The notes under the pieces were generated by a model that saw only the letters and a program-made list of their open reading frames with translations, ran no database searches and was not told the origin of the DNA. A stretch of 64,000 nt of DNA from Spisula solida. Lineage: Eukaryota; Mollusca; Bivalvia; Venerida; Mactridae. Shown one piece after another: positions 12,591 to 25,900 of the stretch (its first letter is position 1; the number at the start of each line of letters is the position of its first letter). Made by a program: the position numbers and the translations under genes. The stretch lies in contig OX365945.1 in the NCBI GenBank assembly GCA_947247005.1, positions 18,110,501 to 18,174,500 on the forward strand. The letters run 5' to 3'.

Positions 12591-15500
12591 AAACTAGAGC
12601 CGTCAGAGACGGTGATGCTCCCCAAGGTGTGTTGGTCACAGAAAAATACTCCAAAGATATGCAATAGACAGTTATGGTTCTTTGGCACTGTACTACGACT
12701 TCATGAGATTTATTTAACTATGAAGTTTCAAATTGATGCATCCAATACTGTATGGATTATGGCATGGACTAGAATTAAGCATGAACTAGTAGAAAGGGGA
12801 ATAACACCATAAATATGCAATAAATAATTACTGTGGGCACTGCACTTTCCATGAATGAGATCTATTCAACTATGAAGTTTCAAATTGATATCTCCAATAA
12901 AGTATGAGTTATATAGCCTGGACAAGAATTGAGTATAAAAAATACAAAGGGGAATAACTCCAAAAATATGCAATACATAGTGTACCAGATTTAGATACTC
13001 AATAAACATAGTGTACCACATCTAGATACTCTTCATACATAGTGTACCAGATCTAGATACTCTTCATACACGGTGTACCACATTAAGATACTCTTCATAC
13101 ATGGTGTACCACATTTAGATACTCAATATACATAGTGTACCACATCTAGATACTCTTCATACATAGTGTACCAGATCTAGATACTCTTCATACACGGTGT
13201 ACCACATTTAGATACTCTTCATACATGGTGTACCACATCTAGATACTCTTCATACATGGTGTACCACATCTAGATACTCTTCATACACGGTGTACCACAT
13301 TTAGATACTCTTCATACAGGGTGTACCACATTTAGATACTTTTCATACATGGTGTACCGCATTTAGATACTTTTCATACACGGTGTACCGCATTTAGATA
13401 CTCTTCATACACGGTGTACCACATCTAGACACTCTTCATACATAGTGTACCACATTTAGATACCCTTCATACATAGTGTACCAGATCTAGATACTCTTCA
13501 TACATAGTGTACCACATTTAGATACTCTTCATACATAGTGTACCACATTTAGATACTCTTCATACATAGTGTACCACATTTAGATACTCTTCATACATGG
13601 TGTACCACATTTAGATACTCTTCATACATAGTGTACAACGTTTAGATACTCTTCATATAGGGTGTACCACATTTAGATACTCTTCATACACGGTGTACCA
13701 CATTTAGATACTCTTCATACATAGTGTACCACATTTAGATACTCTTCATACATAGTGAACCACATTTAGATACTCTTCATACATAGTGTACCACATTTAG
13801 ATACTTCATACATAGTGTACCACATCTAGATACTCTTCATACATGGTGTACCACATTTAGATACTCTTCATACACGGTGTACCACATTTAGATACTCTTC
13901 ATACATAGTGTACCACATTTAGATACTCTTCATACATAGTGTACCACATTTAGATACTCTTCATACATAGTGTACCACATTTAGATACTCTTCATACATA
14001 GTGTACCACATTTAGATACTCTTCATACATAGTGTACCACATTTAGATACTCTTCATACATAGTGTACAACGTTTAGATACTCTTCATACATGGTGTACC
14101 ACATTAAGACACTCTTCATACATGGTGTACCACATTTAGATACTCTTCATACAGGGTGTACCACATTTAGATACTCTTCATACAGGGTGTACCACATTTA
14201 GATACTCTTCATACATAGTGTACAACGTTTAGATACTCTTCATATAGGGTGTACCACATTAAGATACTCTTCATACATGGTGTACCAGATCTAGATACTC
14301 TTCATACATAGTGTACCACATTTAGATACTCTTCATACATAGTGTACCACATCTAGATACTCTTCATACACGGTGTACCACATTTAGATACTCTTCATAC
14401 ATGGTGTACCTCATTTAGATACTCTTCATACATAGTGTACCACATTTAGATACTCTTCATACATAGTGTACCACATTTAGATACTCTTCATACATAGTGT
14501 ACCACATTTAGATACTCTTCATACATAGTGTACCAGATCTAGATACTCTTCATACATAGTGTACAACGTTTAGATACTCTTCATACATGGTGTACCGCAT
14601 TAAGACACTCTTCATACAGGGTGTACCACATTTAGATACTCTTTATACATAGTGTACCACATTTAGATACTCTTCATACATAGTGTACCAGATCTAGATA
14701 CTCTTCATACATAGTGTACCAGATCTAGATACTCTTCATACATAGTGTACCACATTTAGATACTCTTCATACAGGGTGTACCACATTTAGAAACTCTTCA
14801 TACATAGTGTACCACATTAAGACACTCTTCATACAGGGTGTACCACATTTAGAAACTCTTCATACATAGTGTACCACATTAAGACACTCTTCATACAGGG
14901 TGTACCACATTTAGATACTCTTCATACATAGTGTACCACATTAAGACACTCTTCATACATAGTGTACCAGATCTAGATACTCTTCATACATGGCGTACCA
15001 CATCTAGATACTCTTCATACATAGTGTACCACATTTAGATACTCTTCATACAGGGTGTACCACATTTAGATACTCTTCATACATGGTGTACCACATCTAG
15101 ATACTCTTCATACATAGTGTACCACATTTAGATACTCTTCATACAGGGTGTACCACATTTAGATACTCTTCATACAGGGTGTACCACATTTAGATACTCT
15201 TTATACATAGTGTAACACATTAAGACACTCTTCATACATAGTGTACCAGATCTAGATACTCTTCATACAGGGTGTACCACATTTAGATACTCTTCATACA
15301 TGGTGTACCACATTAAGACACTCTTCATACATAGTGTACCAGATTTAGCTACTCAATATACATGGCATACCACATTTAGATACTCTTCATACATTGTGTA
15401 CCACATCTAGATACTCTTCATACACTGTGTACCACATTTAGATACTCTTCATACATGGTGTACCACATTTAGATACTCTTCATACATAGTGTACCACATT

Positions 15501-17920
15501 AAGACACTCTTCATACATAGTGTACCAGATCTAGATACTCTTCATACATGGCGTACCACATCTAGATACTCTTCATACATGGCGTACCACATCTAGATAC
15601 TCTTCATACATGGCGTACCACATCTAGATACTCTTCATACATAGTGTACCAGATATAGATACTCTTCATACAGGGTGTACCACATCTAGATACTCTTCAT
15701 ACATGGTGTACCAGATCTAGATACTCTTCATACACTGTGTACCACATTTAGATACTCTTCATACATAGTGTACCACATTTAGATACTCTTCATACATAGT
15801 GTACCACATTTAGATACTCTTCATACATGGTGTACCACATTTAGATACTCTTCATACATAGTGTACCACATTTAGATACTCTTCATACATGGTGTACCAC
15901 ATTTAGATACTCTTCATACATAGTGTACAACGTTTAGATACTCTTCATACATAGTGTACAACGTTTAGATACTCTTCATACATAGTGTACCACATTTAGA
16001 TACTCCTCATACAGGGTGTACCACATTTAGATACTCTTCATACATAGTGTACCACATTTAGATACTCTTCATACATAGTGTACCACATTTAGATACTCTT
16101 CATACATAGTGTACAACGTTTAGATACTCTTCATACATAGTGTACCACATTTAGATACTCCTCATACATGGTGTACCACATTTAGATACTCTTCATACAT
16201 GGTGTACCACATTTAGATACTCTTCATACATAGTGTACAATGTTTAGATACTCTTCATACATGGTGTACCACATTTAGATACTCTTCATACATAGTGTAC
16301 CACATTAAGATACTCTTCATACATAGTGTACCACATTTAGATACTCTTCATACATGGTGTACCACATTAAGATACTCTTCATACACGGTGTACCACATTT
16401 AGATACTCTTCATACATAGTGTACCACATTTAGATACTCTTCATACATAGTGTACCACATTTAGATACTCTTCATACATAGTGTACAACGTTTAGATGCT
16501 CTTCATACATAGTGTACCACATTTAGATACTCTTCATACATAGTGTACCACATTTAGATACTCTTCATACATAGTGTACCAGATCTAGATACTCTTCATA
16601 CATGGTGTACCACATTTAGATACTCTTCATACATAGTGTACAACGTTTAGATACTCTTCATACATGGTGTACCGCATTAAGACACTCTTCATACAGGGTG
16701 TACCACATTTAGATACTCTTCATACATAGTGTACCAGATCTAGATACTCTTCATACATAGTGTACCACATTTAGATACTCTTCATACATAGTGTACCACA
16801 TTTAGATACTCTTCATACATAGTGTACCACATTAAGACACTTTTCATACAGGGTGTACCACATTTAGATACTCTTCATACATAGTGTACCACATTAAGAC
16901 ACTCTTCATACAGGGTGTACCACATTTAGATACTCTTCATACATAGTGTACCACATTTAGATACTCTTTATACATAGTGTACCAGATCTAGATACTCTTC
17001 ATACATAGTGTACCACATTTAGATACTCTTCATACATAGTGTACCACATTTAGATACTCTTCATACATAGTGTACCTCATTTAGATATTCTTCATACATA
17101 GTGTACCACATTTAGATACTCTTCATACATAGTGTACCAGATATAGATACCCTTCATACATAGTGTACCACATTTAGATACTCTTCATACATAGTGTACC
17201 TCATTTAGATATTCTTCATACATAGTGTACCACATTTAGATACTCTTCATACATAGTGTACCAGATATAGATACCCTTCATACATAGTGTACCACATTTA
17301 GATACTCTTCATACAGGGTGTACCACATTTAGATACTCTTCATACAGGGTGTACCACATTTAGATACTCTTCATACATAGTGTACCACATTTAGATACTC
17401 TTCATACATGGTGTACCTCATTTAGATACTCTTCATACAGGGTGTACCACATTTCGATACTCTTCATACATAGTGTACCACATTTAGATACTCTTCATAC
17501 ATAGTGTACCACATTTAGATACTCTTCATACATGGTGTACCTCATTTAGATACTCTTCATACATAGTGTACCACATTTAGATACTTTTTAGATACTCTTC
17601 TTACATGGTGTACTAAAAAGGTCAGTCTCTACACAATGCCCACTTGAGTTATGCTGATAGTTTAATATATATGTTATTGGTTCTCTATATTTTTCAACAC
17701 CCATCGTATTTCCAACAGTATCATGTCATCTGAAAATAGAATATAGGAATATTATTTTCCAGTGAGGTGTTTCTTTCATTTTACGACAAATACATACGGA
17801 ATATCACTGAGCAGTGGTTATTTAGAAATAGCCCGGACAAAAAAGTGCGACGGAAGGACGCACACACACACGGACGGACACTTCGGCGACTATATGCTCC
17901 CCGAATTACTTCAGGGGCAT
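12591..17920 (+). mobile_element. Pearl-type family A element expanded by a 31-bp satellite (copy 2)
   Basis: The head at 12591 (AAACTAGAGCCGTCAGAGAC, then GATGCTCCCC) matches family A at 2279. About two to three ordinary ~150-bp core units follow to about 12970. The matching tail is at 17825-17920: CCCGGACAAAAAAGTGCGAC, ACAC/GGAC repeats, then TATATGCTCCCC...GGGGCAT. Between them lies the 31-bp array, so the array grew inside an element that would otherwise be about 0.7 kb. The block 17620-17820 is unique-looking sequence and could be a remnant of a further insertion. Confidence 0.65.
12972..17614. repeat. 31-bp satellite/minisatellite array, about 150 copies
   Basis: The unit is about TAGTGTACCACATTTAGATA plus CTCTTCATACA, total 31 bp. 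The units differ at linked sites: T(A/G)GTG, CGGTG or GGGTG at one position, and CATTTAG, GATCTAG, CATCTAG, CGTTTAG or CATTAAG at another. Higher-order structure is visible: a tetramer with 124-bp spacing (TGTACCTCAT at 17071 and 17195), a dimer with 62-bp spacing (AGAAACTC at 14789 and 14851), and a rare variant TGTACCGCATTAAGAC at 14591 and 16668, 2077 bp or exactly 67 units apart. Stops occur in every frame. The edge units are more diverged. Confidence 0.95.
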
Positions 17921-17921
17921 A

Positions 17922-18230
17922 AACAAGAGGATCATAGATCCTTGGGCGCTCACCTGCTAAAAATAGCCAAACTTTGAATTTGACCTTAAGGTCATCAAGA
18001 TAAACATTTTGACTAAACTTGATGAAGGTAAAAGCAAAACTGAGGCCTCCAGAGTGTTGTTAAGTTTTCATATTATTTACCTAGTTTTTGACCCCACATG
18101 ACCCAACTTCAAACTTGGCCTAGATTTCATTAAGATACAACTACTGACCAAGTTTAGTGAAGATCAAAGCAAAAATGTGGCCTCCAAAGTGTTAACAAGG
18201 TTTTCCTAATATTTAACTTTGTATTATAAA
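17922..18230 (+). mobile_element. Pearl-type family C fragment (head and two core units)
   Basis: It starts AACAAGAGGATCATAGATCC directly after the family A tail. It continues with family C core text (CAAACTTTGAATTTGACCTT, TTTTTGACCCCACATGACCC). No tail hairpin was found, so it is truncated near 18230. Family C is complete, in the other orientation, at 40745-41804. Confidence 0.6.
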
Positions 18231-19004
18231 CGCACATGAATTGATCCATGCAATAACTGTTGGCAGGACATAAATCTTAATATAATCCAAAAACGCTACA
18301 AAAAGAAAAGTACGCGCAACGTCACCGTCTATGGGAGCGTCACAGTATTCCTGACGTTATTCCACTTTATTTCATGCAATAAACAACACGTTAATTTTTC
18401 ATAATATTGACCGGCTGCTGCATGTATTCGGAACATGTAAATCAATCAGTCTATCGCTGGATATATTGACTGATTGAAATAACACAGAAACAGTTGAATG
18501 AAATTAGGGTGAGGTATAATATAACTATATATACAACTGCTAAAAAAAATCGTATTATGTTTTGTAAAAATTATGAAATCTTAACATGTCTCTGGGTCAA
18601 TGGTAATCATAACTGAACGAACAGTGTTCACTATCAGGTCAAAAATTGGAAAAAAAATAATTTTGCATTATTTATATCCCTGCATTTTGAATGGAAAAGA
18701 CTAGGTGTTTATACATCAGTGAAAATCTGTTTACACTTGATTAAATGCCCTTCTGGCATTGGCTGTTCGCAGCATCCAACCTTATTTTGCAGATGTACTT
18801 GATCCAGAATTCATTTTAAAGTCATGTTATGATGATACCATGTATATAATTCAATGTATCCATTGTTTATAATGGTTGAGAGTCGTTTAAAACGACTGTT
18901 CGATGGAAGTTCAGCTTCGGGGCTTCACCCAATGTGTTCCTTCATATGAGATGTTTATAAATTGTTGAATTGGAACAAATGGTATTTTAATCCTATACTA
19001 ACAG
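18231..19004. other. Spacer before the CaRF-like exons; nothing recognised
   Basis: AT-rich sequence without a convincing exon, repeat family or RNA gene. If the CaRF-like gene at 19005 has 5' exons here they were not visible. Confidence 0.5.
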
Positions 19005-19794
19005 GTAAATGAGTCTGCTCGTGGCAGGAAAGCAGCTATTAAAGAAGTAAGAAGTCTGGCGTTGAAGGGAAAGGGAAGTACAAAGTTCATTCTTCAAATT
19101 CCTTCACTGGAGGAACACAAATGACACCAAATTGGAGAGGTATGCAAATTTATGAACTACATGTGAACAAAGGCTAATAATATGAAAGTAGTGAAGTTAC
19201 ACTTGTTCACAGTTGGCATTTGCTGTGAAAATCGACACATTCACAGAAATAAAACTATATGCCTAAACATGTAGACGCTTAGTTTTAGACATTATATATA
19301 TATATGTATGAATGAGTGTTAAGTTACTAATAGGCTCAGAATGGCAAAGACCGAGTTGTCACAAATCACTGCGATCAATTGATCTCTTCCACAAATTTAA
19401 ATAATATTTTGGGCTGAGGTCTGCATCCATAAACATGATTTCAACACGGATACCAGTTTACATTCAGATGCCTAGATCAGTGAAAGTATAGCTTTTGTTA
19501 ATAAATATGTACTTTGCAGTTGACTGGACCTTCACAGAGACTGAATAAAGACGTTGATGAGAAGATAAAAATGCTGGTGGAAGATGGGACTGACAGTGTT
19601 CCAGAGGTCAGGAGAGCAATTCAAAGGCATGTGCAGGAGACAATTGGTGACGTTGCTGAAAACAACCGTGCATTTTGCCCAACTATTCCATAATAAGAAA
19701 TCATATGGCCTATTCCCATAGGGAAATGGGAAGAACTTTGGATGATCAAAATGATCTGGAGGAAATGGTATGGAATACTTTTTTAGTATAACAA

Positions 19795-20060
19795 GTAATT
19801 AAGAATTGCAAGCAATACAGAAATCCCCTACCGGTTTGATGCCATTTTCAATGTTTCTTTTGCCATAGCAACCAAAATTATTCTCAAAATAACAATATTT
19901 TTAGACGTGCATAATTTCCTTATTGCACCCTATCCACATATCAAGTTTCATAAACCTAGCTTGCAAACTGTTAGATTTGGGCATATTTTCAATTTTTCTG
20001 TCGCCATAGCACCCACAATTTTTTTCAGAATCAAAATATTTCTTTGACGCTTATTTCCCC
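19795..20060 (+). mobile_element. Pearl-type family F fragment
   Basis: It begins AGTAATTAAGAATTGCAAGC and contains CCCTACCGGTTTGATGCCAT plus two diverged core units (TTGCCATAGCAACCA and CGCCATAGCACCCACAA). The tail hairpin is missing. It lies inside the intron between the second and third CaRF-like exons. A copy with its tail is at 42713-42963. Confidence 0.6.
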
Positions 20061-20403
20061 CATGAAATATATTAAACCTTCTTAATGGACTCATTATTAT
20101 TACATAATTCAAATGTCCTTAAATCCCTGCAGGCTGACATTGCGTTTACAAACGTAAACGACCTATGTAAACGGCATGGAAGAAAGTGGTCAGTCTGAAG
20201 CTGAACAATAGCTATTGTTGCTTAATTTTTACATATTACATCACCTACCTCTATGATCATGATTGCTTTCGTGTTTCGGGCTTTACTCAATGTGTAATTT
20301 TCAGACGGAGTGAACTTCAACTTATAGTCTTTTTATTCTGTAATATTAATCTGTGTCCTGTAACAAGTAAGATATTATTAACTGATATTTTCTGCATACT
20401 TAG

Positions 20404-20675
20404 AACAAGAGATGTTTGTAAAACATGCATGCCCCCATGGACGCCAAATAGTAAGAAAATAGTAAGAAAATAGTCATAAATGGTAAAGGTCACAGTGACC
20501 TTGACCTACTGACCTACAACCTACTGTTGATGACCAACCTCCATGTAAATTTTGAAGATCATAGGGCAAAGCATTTTTGAGTTATTGAACAGAAACCTTT
20601 TGGTCTACCGTCATACAGATAGACCGACATGTGCAAAGCAATATAACCCACTCATCAAATATGGAAGGGACTAGA
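20404..20675 (+). mobile_element. Pearl-type family E element
   Basis: The head is AACAAGAGATGTTTGTAAAA followed by CATGCATGCCCCCATGG. The core has GGTAAAGGTCACAGTGACC and CCATGTAAATTTTGAAGATC. The tail has GACATGTGCAAAGCAATATA and a decayed hairpin. Related copies are at 51076-51472 and, inverted, 50392-50639. Confidence 0.65.
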
Positions 20676-21250
20676 AATCCATGCCCTCGGGCAGATTGTG
20701 TCGAGTCTGCATGTTGACTAAACAAAAAAGCTGTATGGTATACACCCCCTCAATTAAGCGATTATAGTGTGTGCAGAGTAACCTCCCTTACCGGATGTGA
20801 CGCGGACGGGGGGTATAAACTAATAAACGATAATGCGATAAGCAGGAGCGAACATATATGATTTCACCGATATTGATAATTTTACCTTAAATACATTAAG
20901 ATCAGGTTTTATATTTGTGTTTTTCAATAAAGATGTTATATTGTACAATGGGAGACAATTAAATTACCGCCTTAATTGAAAGGGTGTATAGGTATGAATT
21001 AGGGTTGATTTCCCAAAGTTTATTCACTGCAGACATATATACGGGTTTCCGTCGAATAATTACAGACGGTCAGCTCCTATCTATATCCAAGTGTATTGAA
21101 ATATTGTAATCTTAACATTATTATAGTTGAATGAATGGCGATTGAATCATCCAGGGGAACTTGTTTTCCTAAGAACGAAGTTTATAAATGAAAATGGCAG
21201 TAGCAAGGTATCAAAGCCAGTTCAAACAGACATTTGTTTTGTTTTATTAC

Positions 21251-21523
21251 GAGGGATGAACCATATATAACGAGAAAATGCTTAAAACATGGTTATTGCA
21301 TGTTATTTTCTAAACATATTTTATGTGGTTGTTAATACATACATTAGAAGCGTTTTGAGGGTTACCTTAGCAATCAAATATTTTAGCATGATGTCGCTGC
21401 AATCATGAATATTAAGGGAATCATTGCTAATGTATGTTATTACTTCGAGCATAAGTTTGAGTAAAATTAAACAGACTAAAACAAAATTATAAGCATTTTC
21501 TCGTTATATATGGATCATCCCTC
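21251..21523. mobile_element. MITE with 34-bp terminal inverted repeats
   Basis: The left arm at 21251-21284 (GAGGGATGAACCATATATAA, then CGAGAAAATGCTTA) pairs with the right arm at 21490-21523 with one mismatch. The 273-bp element has no coding capacity. Flanks TTAC/ATAC leave the target-site duplication unclear. Confidence 0.85.
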
Positions 21524-22077
21524 ATACTTTCAACCAGTTTACAGTTTGACTATTAAAGATTATGGCCAGTCATATTGACTAGTATTGAAATGAAGACCTT
21601 AAATCTCTAATTTTTTGCAAAATGAATCACAGAAAATCACATTTTAATTCCTTATTAATTATTTATAAATGAGCATTCTCCAGGAACACCAGGCTTAGAG
21701 ATATTTGATTGAAATCATGTACTAGGTTTTGAAAAGTCTCTTTAATGGAAAAACTCATATTGAGCAAAACAAGGGGTTATTGTTTACAAACAGTAGCTTC
21801 TTTCCTCTAAAAGCAAACATTCACGATTTTGATAGGTTTTATTAAAACAATATGGTCTTGTATCGCTCACCTGAGTACCAAGTCCCAATGTAAGCATATA
21901 CAAAATGTGAAAATCCATGATTTTCATTTTTTTTCACTTAGCCTGGTTTTACAGGAGAACGGCTGTAATTCAAGTCCGTAAATGTGAGCCAATCAGTTAT
22001 GCATGTCAGCATGCATACTAAAATCAATTCAATACCTATATTTTCAATGTGAAATATCTTCTAATAGTCAAACAATT

Positions 22078-22227
22078 GTCCAGAGATTTTGACACGACTC
22101 TCGACCTTCAATTAGCATAAAGGAAATTTGATGATTGTCACAAGTAAAAGTTATTTTTGGATAACAAAATAAACTAGAAATATAGTCCAGAGATTTTGAC
22201 ACGACTCTCGACCTTCAATTAGCATAG
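22078..22227. repeat. Two direct copies of a ~42-bp sequence
   Basis: The sequence starting GTCCAGAGATTTTGACACGA occurs twice, about 103 bp apart, ending each time at TTCAATTAGCATA. No function is suggested. Confidence 0.8.
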
Positions 22228-22920
22228 TTTAACAGCTGATATATTGTCTATATTTATAACCCAGTTGTATGTTTTCATAAGCGGGGAGTATCACAAGATG
22301 CTCGAGGTGTAATACCCACACAAATCTTAAGAACCGATATTGCACGATTTACTCGTGGAAAGTTATATATTCAACGCAAGTACCTTGTAATATATTCATA
22401 CATAAAGGTCCGGTAATGTCACATTCTCTGTGCTATACCACTGTCGTGAGCAGTGTCCCGTGGTAGCATGCCAGAAGAGGGGGGTGTAAAAGAAAATTAA
22501 TGAAGTATAGTATTTAAAATTTATAAAAGCTAGGGTTGTTTCCGTTTGCTACAGATATGCGTATTACCACTGGCAATAAGTATAGCAAGTTTCATTTTTT
22601 GAATACGGTATCTATAATGGTTTTGAAGTTATGAAGAAAAAAAGATGAAAAATTATGAAATTTGGAATTTAACTAAGGGCCATAATTCTTCCAATATTGT
22701 AGCTAGAGCGATGCAACTTTCCATAAAAGAACGTTCTGTTGTTATGTGCTTATGTTCAAAATTTGAAGGTGATATCTTCAATGGCTTTCAGTTAACCAAT
22801 ATCAAACTTGCCCTAGATTTTGTTACAATGATCATTGTGACAAAGTTTCAAAATGATTAGGTCATAATTCTGACCTCTAGTGACTATACAAGGTTTTCTA
22901 TGATTTGACTTTGTAACAAG

Positions 22921-25900
22921 TTAGCAAAAAATGTCATGCAAGACATATTGTTTAACAGTGACATTATGTGGGAATGCATGAAGTGTGAACAATGGTTCCA
23001 CCCTAGATGTATTGGACGGGACGACAAAGAAGTGCCACCAAGTAGAAGCACAGAATTAATGTGCAGTCGTTGCCTGGTAAGTCCATTGATTATGACCAAT
23101 GCGACCAAAAAAAGCTAAGTCAATCCGGGGCCATAACTCTGTTAAAATGTTGGATAGTGTTACTTGGCTTTGATAATGTAAGGGACTTATAATGGAAAAC
23201 AAATATGACAAGTTTGATGGCAACGCCTTGATGTAATATGAAATTAATGGGTTAACAAGAATTGGACGCTTAATAAGTATAAGTCCAAAATTAGGTCAAT
23301 GTGAAGGTCATAATGTGGTTAGGTGATACAGGCGTGTGGTATTACTTAATGATGATTTTTTTGTTTAAGAGCGATCATTTGAAAAATTGGCCAGTTCAAG
23401 ATCTGAAACAACTTATAACCACAGGTAACTGCAACATTGAAAAGAAAAATAATTTGGTTAAATTCAAACATCATGTTAGAAAGGTTTACTGCCAGTAAAA
23501 TGACCACACAAACAATAACGTTTACATGCATTTTTTCCACAAATTACAGGAAAACAGGGAGGTTAAAACACTATTTAAGGTTGTAAGTGAACACATTTTT
23601 TTTTTAATTATGTGAGTCTGTATGGAAGACGTTATTATCATGTTTTTCGCTAATATTATGACTTTATGAAGAGATCTTGTATAATTTTTGACTGGTTTAG
23701 GTATTTTGAAAAATAGCCACTTTTGTGGAGTTGTACGTTTTAAACTACATAGTATAAATTTATGTAACATAATTATTCATCAATGATTCATTTACCTATG
23801 CTTCTAACAGGGGAAACTTCAATGAGTGTGATTGATCAACAAGTGTGTCTGTCCATGTTGTCAGAGGAAACAGAAAACCAACATGATATGCTGACAATGA
23901 AAGAAGTTCAGAAACATGTGCGTATATATGTCCTTAGTCTAATTGAAATCATTCCAATAATCGACATAAAGATGAAGAACAACCACCAACCCGGGTCTAT
24001 CAACATGACATGATTCCGGGAATACCACGTTAAAAAACATAAGACTACTCTGCTATGCCTTCATCCTGACAAATTCAATGAACAGGATTTAGAGCTGACT
24101 AAACCACAAGAAAAATATACACATATAGGATTCGAATCTAGAAACCACTGGTTATTAAGCGAGCCTTTGGCGAGCTTAATGATTTGTTTTCGTGACAAGT
24201 ATAAGAAATGTTGATATCAAAGAGAACGAATGACGGATTCTTTTATTCACATTACCATAGTTACACAGTCAAAGCAATGTAAATACCAACGTATTTAAGC
24301 CGGTAACGTTACGTTTTCGCGGCAAAAAGGTGGTGACTTTATGTATTTGTTATCACACGTGTTGGAGAACATTGTTCCGTCATGGAATATCATAGTATTT
24401 ATGTGATAAATAAAGATATTCTTAAAAAAATAAAACAATCACTCATTCATGAATCATGATTCTTGCTACATCATATATATAAAATGTACAACTCTGCTTT
24501 TAAAATATTGCAGATGATGAAAGCATACAAGCGTTGCTGGTACATTGTACGGTCGGAAGGAATCAACAGGTTAAATATTGTTTTACTGTAGATCTGAACA
24601 CATTATGTACTTAATGTGAACTAAATGGTTTATCTGCAAGTCTGTATATATATGCCAGGTAATATTTTTTATTAGTTTTAACCCACTAACAGATCCAACA
24701 AATTTTATCAAGGATAACATACTGATATTATATTTCATAAATTTGTCTGTGAGACTGTGTATGTAAGTGTCCAAATGATTTTGTCCACCCGAATGCCAAC
24801 CTGAAGTATTAGCTGAACAGTTTAGCGATTCCAACAAGACATATACACAGAATTGTGACAGATTTAAACAGTTGACAAATCACTTTGTATACAATGTTCA
24901 ATTATAGCAAAAACAATGTCTATGATAGCTGCAGTATTATTTCGTGAAAAAAACTACATGTACTTCCTTTGTCTTCAGCGAGGTCCCATGGATGAGACGT
25001 CACTATATGTTTGTGAAAGAAAGACATCCAACATGTAGTGGGTTTGGTGAAGAGTTACATGGTTTCGGTGAAGCGTTATTTAGTCAACAGGTACATACAG
25101 TAGTTGTTGATTCAAATTAATTAGTAATAAACAAGTTATGTAAATTTTATTAGGGAGCCTTTGTCGAAGTTAATAATATTTCATGAACACTTAAAATTAA
25201 GTTTTTATTATATTTATACCTAGCAATGTATTATTTAGAATACTAGCAAAGTTGCATTCATTATATAAGGGTCGTTTCCAACACCGAGTGACTGGTCAAA
25301 AATTCATATATATATATGATGTAACAATTTTAATGATGTTATTTAATTATTGCATTTCTTATGTTCCAGTCAATATATATGATTACATACAATTTGACAA
25401 ACAGATTTGAAGAGAAAATTAAGTAAGCATTCCAATATTATAATTACGTTTAGAAAGGGAAGCATTGTAATAATCAGCACATACGTTTATTTTATTGCTT
25501 AAGGATCAGAAAATGTTTAGCACACAACATGAACTTATATGGCTTCCTTCGATTCAATCTTAATATGTCACTTCTTTTTTTAATAAAGGTTCATTGGTAC
25601 AAAAGTGGTCAGATTTCTATGGTATAAAAACAAGAATTTGCTTTTGAAATGTTCATAAAGTAATTTACATTCATAGACAACATTGTTAGAACTACCTCCA
25701 TGCATGATTTGATCAACTAGATAAAAAGTAATACCATGAAATGTATAACTGTGTCCAGTCAATCACTGAGGTGCAGTCAATAGAAACGACAATGCTATTC
25801 TAAACAAGAAAAAGAAAGTGATTTCATGCCGTATGGGTTATTTCCTTATTTATGGACGGATTATTAAAATATTGATATCAATTTAAAGACGAAGCTCTTA

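Larger units (their letters stand above)
19005..21207 (+). pseudogene. CaRF (ALS2CR8)-like domain exons, broken
   Basis: Three exons fit: 19005-19139, 19520-19767 and 21127-21207, all with AG/GT borders. Exon 1 gives an Ala/Arg/Lys-rich stretch ending ILQIPSLEEHK, then an in-frame TGA (19122-19124), then HQIGE. Exon 2 gives SQRLNKDVDEKIKMLVEDG and VPEVRRAIQRHVQ, then NRAFCPT. Stops follow at once in that frame, while the next frame continues with IRNHMAYSHREMGRTLDDQN, so one base is lost or gained near 19690. Exon 3 gives LNEWRLNHPGELVFLRTKF. This order (lysine-rich, H-H-GE, LNK..EKI..LV, NRxFxPT-IRNH, DQ..L, EW...P....FR) matches the CaRF domain, known from calcium-responsive transcription factor and from many transposase-like invertebrate proteins. 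No MULE-type transposase region was seen downstream. It may be the 5' part of the gene at 22921-32627. Confidence 0.65.

Noticed and set aside
12972..17614. CRISPR-like array
   Set aside because: Units are contiguous 31-bp repeats with no unique spacers; this is a satellite.
25580..25762. 60-residue minus-strand open frame between plus-strand exons
   Set aside because: It looks fairly protein-like in the middle but has no exon borders and opposes a phase-consistent gene.
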